Shown here piece by piece: positions 1 through 9,200 of a stretch of DNA of 27,712 nucleotides. The notes beneath the pieces were generated by a model. It did no database searches and had not been told where the DNA came from. It saw only the letters and a program-made list of their open reading frames with translations. The stretch covers positions 1 through 27,712 of the forward strand of contig JBMYYK010000030.1 of the NCBI GenBank assembly GCA_049609325.1, read 5' to 3'. A program made the position numbers and the translations under genes. Every line of letters begins with the position of its first letter. Within the stretch, counting starts at the first letter, position 1. The stretch is from GCA-2733415 sp049609325. Its GTDB lineage: Bacteria > Bacteroidota > Bacteroidia > Flavobacteriales > Flavobacteriaceae.

Positions 1-1865
1 TTGAAAAAGATGTAGAGTATGTGGTAATGGACAATAAAGTTATGATTGTAGATGAATCTACGGGTCGTATCATGGATGGTCGTCGATACTCAGACGGATT
101 GCATCAAGCTATTGAAGCAAAAGAAGAGTGCAAAATTGAGGCTGCAACACAAACCTTTGCAACGGTAACACTACAAAATTACTTTAGAATGTTTAATAAA
201 CTTTCTGGAATGACTGGTACTGCGGTTACAGAAGCTGGTGAATTCTGGGAAATATATGAATTAGATGTTGTAGAAATTCCGACAAACAGACCAATTGCGA
301 GAGATGACAGAGATGATTTAGTTTATAAAACTAAACGTGAAAAATACAATGCGGTAATTGAAGAAGTTACTAAATTATCAAAAGAAGGTAGACCGGTATT
401 AATAGGAACTACCTCTGTAGAAATATCAGAATTATTAAGTCGAATGCTTAAAATAAGAAACATTCCTCATAACGTTCTGAATGCAAAAATGCATAAAAAA
501 GAAGCTGATATCGTTGCAGAAGCTGGGCAAGCTGGTTTTGTAACTATTGCAACAAATATGGCTGGTCGTGGTACAGATATTAAATTAACTGAGGCAGTAA
601 AAACTGCTGGTGGTTTAGCTATTATTGGTACAGAGCGTCATGACTCACGTCGTGTAGACCGTCAGCTAAGAGGACGTTCTGGGCGTCAAGGAGACCCAGG
701 TAGCTCTCAGTTTTACGTATCATTAGAAGATAACCTTATGCGTCTGTTTGGTAGTGAACGTATTGCCAAAATGATGGATAGAATGGGGCTTGAAGAAGGA
801 GAAGTGATACAGCATGGTATGATTTCAAAATCTATTGAACGCGCTCAGAAAAAAGTTGAAGAGAATAACTTTGGTACTCGTAAACGTTTATTAGAGTATG
901 ATGATGTTATGAACAAGCAACGTAATGTAGTGTATAAACGTCGTAGAAATGCCTTATACGGTGAGCGTTTAAACATTGATATTGCCGACATGATTTATGA
1001 CACTTCAGAAGTCATTACAGCTAGTAATAAAGCTGGAGATAATTATAAAAACTTTGAGTTTGAATTAATTAGATATTTCTCTACCAGTTCACCAATCACT
1101 GAAGAAGAATTCAAAAAATTAAGTATTCAAGATATTTCTGCTAAAGTTTACAAAGCAGTTTTAGAACACTATCAAAGTAAAACTAAACGTTCTGCTGAAA
1201 CGGCATTCCCAATTATTAAGAATGTTTATGAAACTCAAGGTGATAAATTTAAACGTATTCTAGTACCTTTTTCAGATGGTGTAAAAACATTAAATGTGTC
1301 AACCGATTTAAAAGATGCTTATGAATCTGAAGGAACATCTTTAGTTACTGACTTTGAAAAGAACATCACACTAGCTATTATTGATGATGCGTGGAAAACA
1401 CATTTACGCAAAATGGATGAACTAAAACAGTCTGTACAATTAGCTGTTCATGAACAAAAAGACCCTTTATTAATTTATAAAGAAGAGAGTTTTGGACTGT
1501 TCAGAAACATGGTGTCTAACATGAATAAAGACATTATTTCATTCTTATTTAAAGGCGAGTTACCTGTACAAGAACAAGCACAAATTAGCGAAGAAAAGCA
1601 AGTTGCTAAAAAAGAGAATTATACCGAAAGTAAAGCTGAAATCTTAAATAGTGATGAGCGTGCTGCACAAAACAGAGCTGCAGGTGCTGCTGCAAGCCAG
1701 CAACAACAACCACAAATAACTGAAACCATTGTTCGTGACACTCCAAAAATTGGACGCAATGATACTGTTACTGTAAAAAATGTGATGACTGGTAAAACAG
1801 AAACAATGAAATTTAAAAAAGCTGAACCGCTATTACAACGTGGAGAATATGTGTTAGTCAACTAA
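1..1865 (+). CDS. secA: Protein translocase subunit SecA, C-terminal part (5' end outside window)
   Basis: This is the ATP-driven motor that pushes unfolded preproteins through SecYEG at the inner membrane. The frame is open to the left edge (first full codon at 3), so about 620 C-terminal residues are visible and the N-terminal nucleotide-binding half is missing. Visible SecA marks are the start of the window (DESTGRIMDGRRYSDGLHQA), the helicase motif TNMAGRGTDI and the arginine-finger stretch QLRGRSGRQGDPGSSQFYVS followed by LEDNLMRLFG. The helical scaffold and wing regions follow, with KRLLEYDDVMNKQR. The protein ends in ...LLQRGEYVLVN after a Gln/Ala-rich linker. The CxCx(8)CH zinc-binding tail of proteobacterial SecA is absent, as is usual in Bacteroidota. 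A strong hairpin terminator follows the stop. Identity is very secure; the start lies outside the window. Confidence 0.97.
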   Translation, partial: EKDVEYVVMDNKVMIVDESTGRIMDGRRYSDGLHQAIEAKEECKIEAATQTFATVTLQNYFRMFNKLSGMTGTAVTEAGEFWEIYELDVVEIPTNRPIARDDRDDLVYKTKREKYNAVIEEVTKLSKEGRPVLIGTTSVEISELLSRMLKIRNIPHNVLNAKMHKKEADIVAEAGQAGFVTIATNMAGRGTDIKLTEAVKTAGGLAIIGTERHDSRRVDRQLRGRSGRQGDPGSSQFYVSLEDNLMRLFGSERIAKMMDRMGLEEGEVIQHGMISKSIERAQKKVEENNFGTRKRLLEYDDVMNKQRNVVYKRRRNALYGERLNIDIADMIYDTSEVITASNKAGDNYKNFEFELIRYFSTSSPITEEEFKKLSIQDISAKVYKAVLEHYQSKTKRSAETAFPIIKNVYETQGDKFKRILVPFSDGVKTLNVSTDLKDAYESEGTSLVTDFEKNITLAIIDDAWKTHLRKMDELKQSVQLAVHEQKDPLLIYKEESFGLFRNMVSNMNKDIISFLFKGELPVQEQAQISEEKQVAKKENYTESKAEILNSDERAAQNRAAGAAASQQQQPQITETIVRDTPKIGRNDTVTVKNVMTGKTETMKFKKAEPLLQRGEYVLVN

Positions 1866-1890
1866 AACATAGCCTTGATTTCTACTTATT

Positions 1891-1923
1891 AAAAAGCCCC
1901 GAGATACATCTCGGGGCTTTTTT
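1891..1923. terminator. Bidirectional intrinsic terminator between secA and the convergent M23 peptidase gene
   Basis: A 14-bp perfect stem (1891-1904 with 1909-1922) has GC-rich core GCCCCGAGA/TCTCGGGGC, loop TACA, and an A-run on one side and a T-run on the other. It can therefore stop transcription from both directions. It sits in the 59-bp gap between the two convergent stop codons. Confidence 0.93.
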
Positions 1924-1924
1924 G

Positions 1925-2617
1925 TTAATATATTTTGAGCAATAAATTCGGGTCAGGGCAATTGGCTAAATCTTTAACTTGATCATTCAACGAAGTTACC
2001 CCTCTAAAGTCTCCAAAATTACCTTGCAGATCTTTTATAAGTTGGTAATGTAAATGCGGTGCATAATCGCCATTTACAGTAGCATCTCCCAAATAACCAA
2101 CAACCTCTCCTTTTTTTAATTTATCTCCCACAGCAATCCCATCTAAAGACGCTAACGACAAATGTCCGTATAACGCATAAAAGACCACTCCGTTTATTTG
2201 ATGTTCTAAAATAATTGTTGGGCCATAATCGCCAAAATTGGTGTTGTTTTTAAAACTATGAATTGTACCATCTAAAGCTGTTAACACTGGTGTGTTAACA
2301 GCACACCACAAATCTAAACCTAAATGAATGTTGCGTTCATCACGCTTGTTTTCCGTAAAGAAGTGACTGCTTCTGCTATAAATATTTCTAGTTTCATTAT
2401 ACCCTCCATAGGCCACATTGGCATTATTCTTTTTTAAAACACCATTAATATAATTTTCAAAAGCAACAGCGTTTGTAATATCAAAATGATGCAATTCAGT
2501 ATTTTCTATAGATAAATCTAACGGTGCATAGGTGTGTTGTTCGTATACTTCACCAATTATATTAATAGCACTTAAACTACAATTGTGCAATAAAAACTCA
2601 AAATCTGTCATATTCAT
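1925..2617 (-). CDS. M23 (LytM-type) metallopeptidase family protein, 230 aa
   Basis: Probable zinc endopeptidase of the peptidoglycan-cleaving LytM/M23 family. The catalytic pattern is complete: HLGLD gives H98 and D102, YGHLS gives H152, and PHLHYQ gives H188 and H190. These are the HxxxD and HxH zinc-ligand motifs of the family. No signal peptide or membrane segment is visible at the N-terminus, so either it acts in the cytoplasm or it is exported another way. The first 80 residues match no domain I recognise. The start codon touches the stop codon of the upstream secreted-protein gene (zero spacing), implying one transcript and translational coupling. A second Met codon lies at 2609-2611, so the start may be two codons later. 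Family membership is secure; the substrate is inferred. Confidence 0.88.
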   Translation of the reverse strand: MNMTDFEFLLHNCSLSAINIIGEVYEQHTYAPLDLSIENTELHHFDITNAVAFENYINGVLKKNNANVAYGGYNETRNIYSRSSHFFTENKRDERNIHLGLDLWCAVNTPVLTALDGTIHSFKNNTNFGDYGPTIILEHQINGVVFYALYGHLSLASLDGIAVGDKLKKGEVVGYLGDATVNGDYAPHLHYQLIKDLQGNFGDFRGVTSLNDQVKDLANCPDPNLLLKIY

Positions 2618-3982
2618 TTATCTTTTTATCAACTTAATTGTTTTGGTTTGGTTATTTATCATTAAACTCACCATATAGACACCCTTTACTTCTGGCAATA
2701 CTAAAGTTATATTTTGTTCACCAATGTATGTTTTTTCAGACACTACACGCCCTAAAACATCTGTAACTGTTACATTTATATATTTAGACATCAGATGCTC
2801 TGGTATTTTAATACTTGAATATCCTATAGTTGGATTAGGAAAGAGTTCTATTGCATTAAAAACTGTATTAACGTCTTCTACTGCTAATGCTATATCATAT
2901 TGGTTTACAAAATTTGGCAAACCCATATTAGCCCATTTACCTCCTAAATTAAACCCGTTATTATCATAATTACAACTTGGTCCTAACGTATTAGGGCTAT
3001 TAATCACCCCTAATGTTGGTCGTGGTGTGGCTACATATATTTTTCCATCTGGTGCCAGTTGCATATTACCTGAGCCTATTTGATTATTACCAACAACTAA
3101 TGCACTTGCAGGAATATCTGCAGCGTTTAAATTAAACTGATGCAAACGTCTAGGACTTGAAAGTTCATTGGCATATAATAATTGGCTATCTGGAGAAAAT
3201 GAACACCCATATGATGGTACTCCTAATGCAATAAAATTAGACACGACTCCAGTAGCTTTATCAAAATCATATAAATAAGTATCATATACTGCAGCAAAGG
3301 CCAGTTTGGTACCGTCTGGAGAAATGGTCATTTGCCCAGTAACTTTATTAGTATTATTCCCGATTGCAGATGAAACTGCCGGCTCAATTCCTGAAGATGT
3401 GATTTGATAAGCAAAAAATACATTTGTATTTAACTCAGATGTAACCACCCAATAGTCTGTACCGTTAGCATGTTGAGCGCCTGTCAACCCTTCTACTACA
3501 CTTGGCGCCAAAGCCATGTTTTTATCAGTAACATCTCCCAAACCTGAATCAAGAGTCATATCTACTTTATGGTAACGTAAACCACCCGCCATATTATTTT
3601 CTTGGCAATCAGTTGTAAAGACGTAATACTTTGCATAGTCATTAGGATCGGGTACTATTAATGCAGATTGAGAAGCACTATTACAAGATGCAGCATCACT
3701 CAAGTCACCATTTGGCATCAATTGATGATTTTTATTCCACACCCCTCCTATATAACTTTTATTAGCAAACGGACCTCCGTTAGTATAAAACAATATATTG
3801 CCTTGTGTATCAGAAATTGCAGCACAACCTTCATGTGATTGCATTTCACCATCTAACAAAGGAACTGCTGTACCTGAATTAAAGCTAATCCCAGCTTTGT
3901 CGCCAAAATACCAAGTTCCTTTTAAAGATTGTGCCGAGGTCAAAAATGTGACACTTAAAAAAAGTATTAAAACGGATTTCAT
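2618..3982 (-). CDS. Secreted propeller-like protein with T9SS type A C-terminal sorting domain, 454 aa
   Basis: Predicted extracellular or surface protein delivered by the type IX system. The N-terminus is a signal peptide (MKSVLILFLSVTFLTSAQ). The middle, about residues 20-370, repeats short beta-propeller-like blades, for example TISPDGTKLAFAAVYDTYLYDF, CSFSPDSQLLYAN and MQLAPDGKIYVATPRP. The last ~74 residues (FPNPTIGYSS... to ...QTKTIKLIKR) form a typical type A (Por_Secre_tail) sorting domain. I cannot assign a ligand or enzymatic activity. It is the first gene of a two-gene unit with the M23 peptidase. A consensus TAnnTTTG box lies 24 bp upstream of the ATG. Secretion route is secure; function is unknown. 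Confidence 0.87.
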   Translation of the reverse strand: MKSVLILFLSVTFLTSAQSLKGTWYFGDKAGISFNSGTAVPLLDGEMQSHEGCAAISDTQGNILFYTNGGPFANKSYIGGVWNKNHQLMPNGDLSDAASCNSASQSALIVPDPNDYAKYYVFTTDCQENNMAGGLRYHKVDMTLDSGLGDVTDKNMALAPSVVEGLTGAQHANGTDYWVVTSELNTNVFFAYQITSSGIEPAVSSAIGNNTNKVTGQMTISPDGTKLAFAAVYDTYLYDFDKATGVVSNFIALGVPSYGCSFSPDSQLLYANELSSPRRLHQFNLNAADIPASALVVGNNQIGSGNMQLAPDGKIYVATPRPTLGVINSPNTLGPSCNYDNNGFNLGGKWANMGLPNFVNQYDIALAVEDVNTVFNAIELFPNPTIGYSSIKIPEHLMSKYINVTVTDVLGRVVSEKTYIGEQNITLVLPEVKGVYMVSLMINNQTKTIKLIKR

Positions 3983-4005
3983 AAAAACATCATTATAATT
4001 TCATC

Positions 4006-4013
4006 CAAATATA
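4006..4013 (-). promoter_or_regulatory. Bacteroidota -7 promoter box for the T9SS protein/M23 operon
   Basis: On the minus strand this reads TATATTTG, an exact TAnnTTTG match, 23 nt upstream of the ATG at 3982. No clear -33 TTG was seen, so the call rests on the -7 box and its position. Confidence 0.6.
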
Positions 4014-4083
4014 ACCAACTCAAAAGATTATTTATATCACATTAAAATTTAAACTCAAATTATATTTCATTATTCCTAATTAG

Positions 4084-4091
4084 TATCTTTA
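4084..4091 (+). promoter_or_regulatory. Candidate -7 box for meaB
   Basis: TATCTTTA matches seven of the eight TAnnTTTG positions and ends 25 nt upstream of the TTG start of meaB. A second seven-of-eight match (TATATTTC) lies at 4061-4068. Neither has an obvious -33 element. Confidence 0.35.
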
Positions 4092-4116
4092 CACTAAACT
4101 ATAATCCGATTACCTT

Positions 4117-5187
4117 TTGAAAAAACAAAAACCATATACCTCTGCTTTATCAGAAAATGACGGTGTTCCACCACCTAAAACGGTAAACGCTAAAGCATAT
4201 GTTAGAAAAAAAGAGATTTCAGTAGACACTTATGTTTCAGAAATACAAAAGGGCAATCGTGTGTTTTTAAGTAAAGCCATCACTTTAATTGAAAGTACCA
4301 ATCCTAAACATAAACAAAAAGCCAACGCAATTTTAAATGCTTGTTTGCAACATCCTAAAACATCTGTTCGGGTAGGGATTACAGGGGTCCCTGGTGTAGG
4401 GAAAAGCACGTTTATTGAAGCCTTAGGACTCTACTTAACATCTATTGGAAATAAAGTTGCCGTATTAGCAGTAGACCCTAGTAGCTCTGTAACTAAAGGA
4501 AGTATATTGGGTGATAAAACCCGAATGGAAGACCTTGTAAAAGATGACAATGCATTTATCCGCCCAAGTCCCTCAGGAAATTCTTTAGGAGGTGTTGCCC
4601 GAAAAACACGTGAAACTATAATGCTCTGTGAAGCGGCTGGATTTGACACTATTATTATTGAAACTGTTGGGGTTGGGCAAAGTGAAACCGCAGTGCATTC
4701 TATGGTAGATTTTTTCTTACTTCTTAAATTAGCTGGTGCAGGAGATCAATTGCAAGGCATTAAAAGAGGTATCATTGAAATGGCCGATTCTATTGTGATT
4801 AATAAAGCAGACGGAACTAATTTAAAGCCTGCTCAATTAGCGCGAACAGAATTTAAACGCGCTTTACAACTATACCCACATAAAAACAACGGATGGATAC
4901 CTAAAGTAACCACATGCAGCGCTATTAAAAAAGATAATATTGATGACGTTTGGGATATTATTACTAATTATTTAGAATTAACACAATCAAATAATAGTTT
5001 CAATATGAGACGTCAAGAGCAAAATAAGTTTTGGCTCCTACAAACTATTGAAGAACAACTAAAAGATAACTTTTACAAACATCCGATAGTTGCGATTCAA
5101 TTAATTGAATTAACTAAAAAAGTTGAAGACGGGTTGATATCACCTTTTGATGCTGCTGACCAACTGTTAAGTTTAACTTCTAAATAA
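4117..5187 (+). CDS. meaB: MeaB/ArgK-type G3E GTPase, methylmalonyl-CoA mutase chaperone, 356 aa
   Basis: GTPase that guards and reloads adenosylcobalamin-dependent methylmalonyl-CoA mutase. Visible motifs are the P-loop GVPGVGKST (residues 90-98), VDPSS at about 119-123, the TRMEDL and RPSPSGNSLGG stretches typical of MeaB, the switch IIETVGVGQSE (180-190) and the base-recognition motif NKAD (229-232). Length fits the family, with an N-terminal extension of some 30 residues. The start is a TTG directly followed by AAA AAA; no Met codon occurs until far inside the GTPase domain, which supports the TTG. It stands alone on the plus strand. The mutase subunits it would serve are not in this window. 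Confidence 0.93.
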   Translation: MKKQKPYTSALSENDGVPPPKTVNAKAYVRKKEISVDTYVSEIQKGNRVFLSKAITLIESTNPKHKQKANAILNACLQHPKTSVRVGITGVPGVGKSTFIEALGLYLTSIGNKVAVLAVDPSSSVTKGSILGDKTRMEDLVKDDNAFIRPSPSGNSLGGVARKTRETIMLCEAAGFDTIIIETVGVGQSETAVHSMVDFFLLLKLAGAGDQLQGIKRGIIEMADSIVINKADGTNLKPAQLARTEFKRALQLYPHKNNGWIPKVTTCSAIKKDNIDDVWDIITNYLELTQSNNSFNMRRQEQNKFWLLQTIEEQLKDNFYKHPIVAIQLIELTKKVEDGLISPFDAADQLLSLTSK

Positions 5188-5301
5188 TTCGTTATATCTG
5201 TAAAATCATTACTCTATACCAAATAGTATTGATTACACTCTCTTTTTTCTTCAAACAGATCAAAATTCAAGACATACTACCACATTTGCTTGATAAGATG
5301 T

Positions 5302-5339
5302 TTTTTATCGATATTATTACACTTTTTATCGATATTATT
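5302..5339. repeat. Two 17-bp direct repeats 21 bp apart, candidate activator operator
   Basis: The 17-mer TTTTTATCGATATTATT occurs identically at 5302-5318 and 5323-5339. Each copy contains the 8-bp palindrome TATCGATA. The 21-bp period is two helical turns, so both copies face the same side of the DNA. The second copy ends at the -33 element of a candidate promoter, the usual place for an activator site. The binding protein is unknown. Confidence 0.55.
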
Positions 5340-5368
5340 TTGTAGTAGTTAAACATTTGTTAATTTCG
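5340..5368 (+). promoter_or_regulatory. Candidate promoter of the adhesin-PorP/SprF-OmpA cassette
   Basis: TTG at 5340-5342 and TAATTTCG at 5361-5368 (seven of eight to TAnnTTTG) are 18 nt apart, which suits flavobacterial promoters. It would give a 5' leader of roughly 225 nt before the ATG at 5600. The match is imperfect. Confidence 0.4.
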
Positions 5369-5472
5369 TTCAAATTATTATAGATAAACCGCTGATTTTA
5401 AATGTATTTACGTGGGGTAAAATAAAATCAACATCTATAACGATTATCTTAAAAAAACTTAAACTAACTGTT

Positions 5473-5565
5473 ATGACTACACTTACAAAGACATTCTGCA
5501 TGGCTTTAACTGAACCCTTATATTGTCTTAAAGGGGATCTGAAAAATGTATCAATTATACATTAA
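5473..5565 (+). CDS. Possible 30-aa leader ORF in the adhesin 5' region
   Basis: ATG-to-TAA ORF of 30 codons starting MTTLTKTFCM and ending in IIH, 34 nt before the adhesin ATG. No ribosome-binding site, family or codon-bias signal supports it. It is listed because it sits inside a predicted long leader, where an upstream ORF could matter. It may be chance. Confidence 0.15.
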   Translation: MTTLTKTFCMALTEPLYCLKGDLKNVSIIH

Positions 5566-5714
5566 TTCTATTAAAAATTTTACTAACTAATATATAACTA
5601 TGAAACATAAGTTACTTATCTTTCTAATGTTATTGAGCACATCATTTGTATTTTCTCAATACACGTTAGACAACGGAGCAAACGGTACTATAACCACTTG
5701 CTCAGGAACATTTC

Positions 5715-6290
5715 TTGATAACGGAGGTGCTTTACACCAATAATAGTGATGGTACAATAACCTTTTGCCCATCAACTCCAGGAGACTTAATTAGACTTAG
5801 CTTTACATCTTTTGAAACTGAAGATGGTTTTTCAGGATGTTACGACTTCTTGTACTTTTGGAATGGTAATACAACCGGTGCTTTAGGAACTGAAGATATC
5901 AGTTTTTGTGGACCAATGACACCGTTTGAAATAACATCAACAAGTCCTGATGGTTGTGTTAGTTTCAGGTTTACCTCTGATTTTAGTGGCCGTGAAGCAG
6001 GTTGGAGTGCAAATATAAGTTGTATAACGCCATGTACACCGCCAACTGCAGCATTAACAGATTCTAGTACTCTAGATATTTGTAATCCTAATGCGGATAA
6101 TCCAGGGTCATTAACTGTTGCCTTCGATGCCTCAAGTTCTACTGCTGCTTCTGGACAAAACATCACAAGTTATATTTGGAGTTTTGGTGATGGTACAACT
6201 GCTACTACAGCAACACCAACTACAACACACACTTACCCTTCTAACTCAGGAATGTATGTGGCTTCAGTAACTGTTAGAGATGACAATTAG
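5715..6290 (+). CDS. N-terminal adhesin fragment: CUB-like plus PKD domain, between the two lesions
   Basis: This open stretch lies between the frameshift and the amber codon. It carries most of the CUB-like domain, from YTNNSDGTITFC through CYDFLYFWNG to WSANISC with paired cysteines, then the PKD domain (SYIWSFGDGTT, HTYPSNSGMYVASVTVRDDN). The only start codon is a TTG at 5715 that encodes no signal peptide, so it is unlikely to be a functional gene alone. The true N-terminus is at 5600 in another frame. It is listed so the fragment is not mistaken for an independent protein. Confidence 0.45.
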   Translation: MITEVLYTNNSDGTITFCPSTPGDLIRLSFTSFETEDGFSGCYDFLYFWNGNTTGALGTEDISFCGPMTPFEITSTSPDGCVSFRFTSDFSGREAGWSANISCITPCTPPTAALTDSSTLDICNPNADNPGSLTVAFDASSSTAASGQNITSYIWSFGDGTTATTATPTTTHTYPSNSGMYVASVTVRDDN

Positions 6291-9200
6291 GTGCAAGACC
6301 CGCTAGGATGTACCAGTGTAAACTCTGCATCACGTTTAATTAGAGTAATGCCAGAACCTGATTTTTCAGGTACACCAGACTCCTATAATATCAGCTGTGG
6401 AGATTCCGTTACACTAACCGGTGTTGTATCTTCACAAACAGAAACACAAGAAATACCAATGCTAACTCCAGCTACAGTAGCATTACCTGATGGTACTGGT
6501 GTAAGTTTCTCTTCAGCATTAGATTTTACTGGACTATTCGCTAACGGAGCAACAATGACTCCAGGGTGTTATCCTACAGTGTCTTTTGACTTAGAGCATT
6601 CAGCGGCTCAAGATTTAGAAATTAAACTTATAGCACCTTCTGGTGAAGAAGTCGTATTATATAACCGAGGTGGTGATCCTGTTGAATTTACAGGTTTCGG
6701 TACCTGCGCCAACGAAAACGATGATGCCGTACCAGGGTGTACCGCACCATATACCGTTGTAGGAAACAATTCAGGAGTAAATTGGGATGCCCCAGCATCA
6801 CAAACTACTGTAACAGCTACTTGTCCTGATTTTGCAGGACCATGTGAAAATCCTGGTTTTTTCGGATATTACTACGTACCAACAACCTACAATTCTGACA
6901 GTTCATTCGCTTCTTTAGATGGCGCTAGCTTGAATGGAATGTGGACTTTAGAAATTACGGATCATGAAATTAATGATGACGGTGTATTAAAAACATGGAG
7001 TTTAGACTTTCCACAATCTTGTTACAGTTTAGAAAGTGTTACTCCTAATTTAACTACTGCAACATGGACAGGGGGCGGACCAGCATTACCTGCACAAAAT
7101 ACTACCAGTACTGGAATTACAGATCCGGGACCTGATGCATGTCCTACACCGGGTACATGTACTGGAAATGAACTAACTAATAGTCCTACTGTTGGACCAT
7201 TTATGACGCCAGGGACATCAACATATACAATTACTGTAGTAGATGAATTTGGATGCGAATACCATAAAGATGTTACAGTAACGGCATCATGTTCGTGTAT
7301 TTTAACCTTAGATACTGCAAACAATAACCAAACTGTTTGTGAAAATACAGCTATTACAGACATACAATACACCGTTGGTGGTGATGCAACTAGTGCAACT
7401 ATTAGCGGACTTCCACCAGGAGTTACAGGAACTTATGTTGGTGGCGTATTTACTATTAGTGGTACACCAACCTCATCTATAGGTTCTCCTTACAATTATA
7501 CTGTTTCTACAGTTGGTTGTACTCCAGAGATGACCGCAACAGGTACAATTACGGTTAATGCCTTACCAGACATACCAACAATAAATACAACTGCACCTAC
7601 TTGTGCAGCAGACGGTTCAAGTACAATCACGAACTACGACCCTTCTGCAACTTATACCTTTACTCCAGCAGGACCTACTGTGGGTGCTGGAGGAGTAATC
7701 TCAGGAATGACAATTGGAACATCATACACCGTTAACGCATCTAATGCAGGGTGTACTTCAAATGACTCTGTAGCATTTACAAATTTAGCTATGTTAGTCA
7801 CACCTGCTGTTCCTACAGTAACTACTACAGCGGCAACATGTGCTGCGGATGGCTCTAGTACGATTTCTAATTATGATCCTTCTGTAACTTACACCTTTAC
7901 ACCAGCAGGACCAACTGTGGGCGCTGGAGGAGTAATTTCTGGAATGACTGCTGGAACATCATATACAGTAAATGCTAATAACGGAAGTTGTACTTCTAAT
8001 GAATCGGCAGCATTTACTAATGATCCGATGCTTACAACACCAGCTGTGCCAACTATATCTACCACTGCTGCTACATGTTCAGCAGATGGTTCAAGTACGA
8101 TTTCTAACTACGATCCTTCTGCAACTTACACATTTACACCAGCAGGACCTACTGTGGGCGCTGGAGGAGTGATTTCTGGAATGACAGTTGGAACATCATA
8201 TACAGTTAACGCTAATAACGGAAGTTGTTCTTCAGCTGACTCTACAGCATTTACTAATGATCCGATGTTAGCTAATCAACCAACTCCTACTATTAATACG
8301 ACAGCGGCAACTTGTGCTGCAGATGGAACAAGTACTATAACAAACTACGACCCTTCTGCAACTTACACGTTTACACCAACGGGACCTACTGTGGGTGCTG
8401 GAGGAGTGATTTCTGGAATGACCGTTGGAACATCATATACGGTTAACGCATCTAATGGTGGATGTACTTCTACTGAATCGGCAGCATTTACTAATAATCC
8501 GATGTTAGCTAATCAACCAACTCCTACTATTAATACGACAGCGGCAACTTGTGCTGCAGATGGAACAAGTACTATAACAAACTACGACCCTTCTGCAACT
8601 TACACGTTTACACCAACAGGACCTACTGTGGGCGCTGGAGGAGTGATTTCTGGAATGACTGTCGGAACATCATATACGGTTAACGCTAATAACGGAAGTT
8701 GTACTTCTAATGAATCGGCAGCGTTTACTAATGATCCGATGCTTACAACACCAGCTGTACCAACTATATCTACTACAGCGGCGACATGTTCAGCAGATGG
8801 TTCAAGTACAATCTCTAACTACGACCCTTCTGTAACTTACACGTTTACACCAGCAGGACCTACTGTGGGCGCTGGAGGAACGATTTCTGGAATGACCGTT
8901 GGAACATCATATACAGTTAATGCGAATAACGGAAGTTGTACTTCTAATGAATCGGCTGCATTTACTAATGACCCGATGCTTACAACACCAGCTGTACCAA
9001 CTATATCTACTACAGCGGCAACATGTTCAGCAGATGGTTCAAGTACAATCTCTAACTACGACGCTTCTGTAACTTATACTTTTACACCAGCAGGACCTAC
9101 TGTGAGTGCTGGAGGTGTAATTTCAGGAATGACTACTGGAACATCATATACAGTAAATGCAAATAACGGAAGTTGTTCTTCAGCTGACTCTACAGCATTT

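Larger units (their letters stand above)
5188..5599. other. 412-bp gene-free regulatory region upstream of the surface adhesin cassette
   Basis: No recognisable gene lies here. It contains two 17-bp direct repeats (5302-5318 and 5323-5339), a candidate promoter just downstream (TTG at 5340-5342, TAATTTCG at 5361-5368), a predicted leader of about 225 nt, and a possible 30-codon ORF (5473-5565) before the adhesin ATG at 5600. No terminator-like hairpin was seen behind meaB. Confidence 0.6.

Noticed and set aside
5725..5745. Programmed +1 ribosomal frameshifting as the explanation of the adhesin frame break
   Set aside because: No slippery site or known +1 signal is visible, the run is only three T, and a second independent stop at 6288 would remain unexplained.
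6288..6290. Stop-codon readthrough or recoded TAG (for example pyrrolysine)
   Set aside because: No recoding machinery or structure was seen, all other ends use ordinary stops, and a frameshift lies upstream; a point change or sequence error is simpler.
7972..8172. A 66-codon frame inside the adhesin repeats in another reading frame
   Set aside because: Low-complexity out-of-frame reading of the repeat; no independent support.
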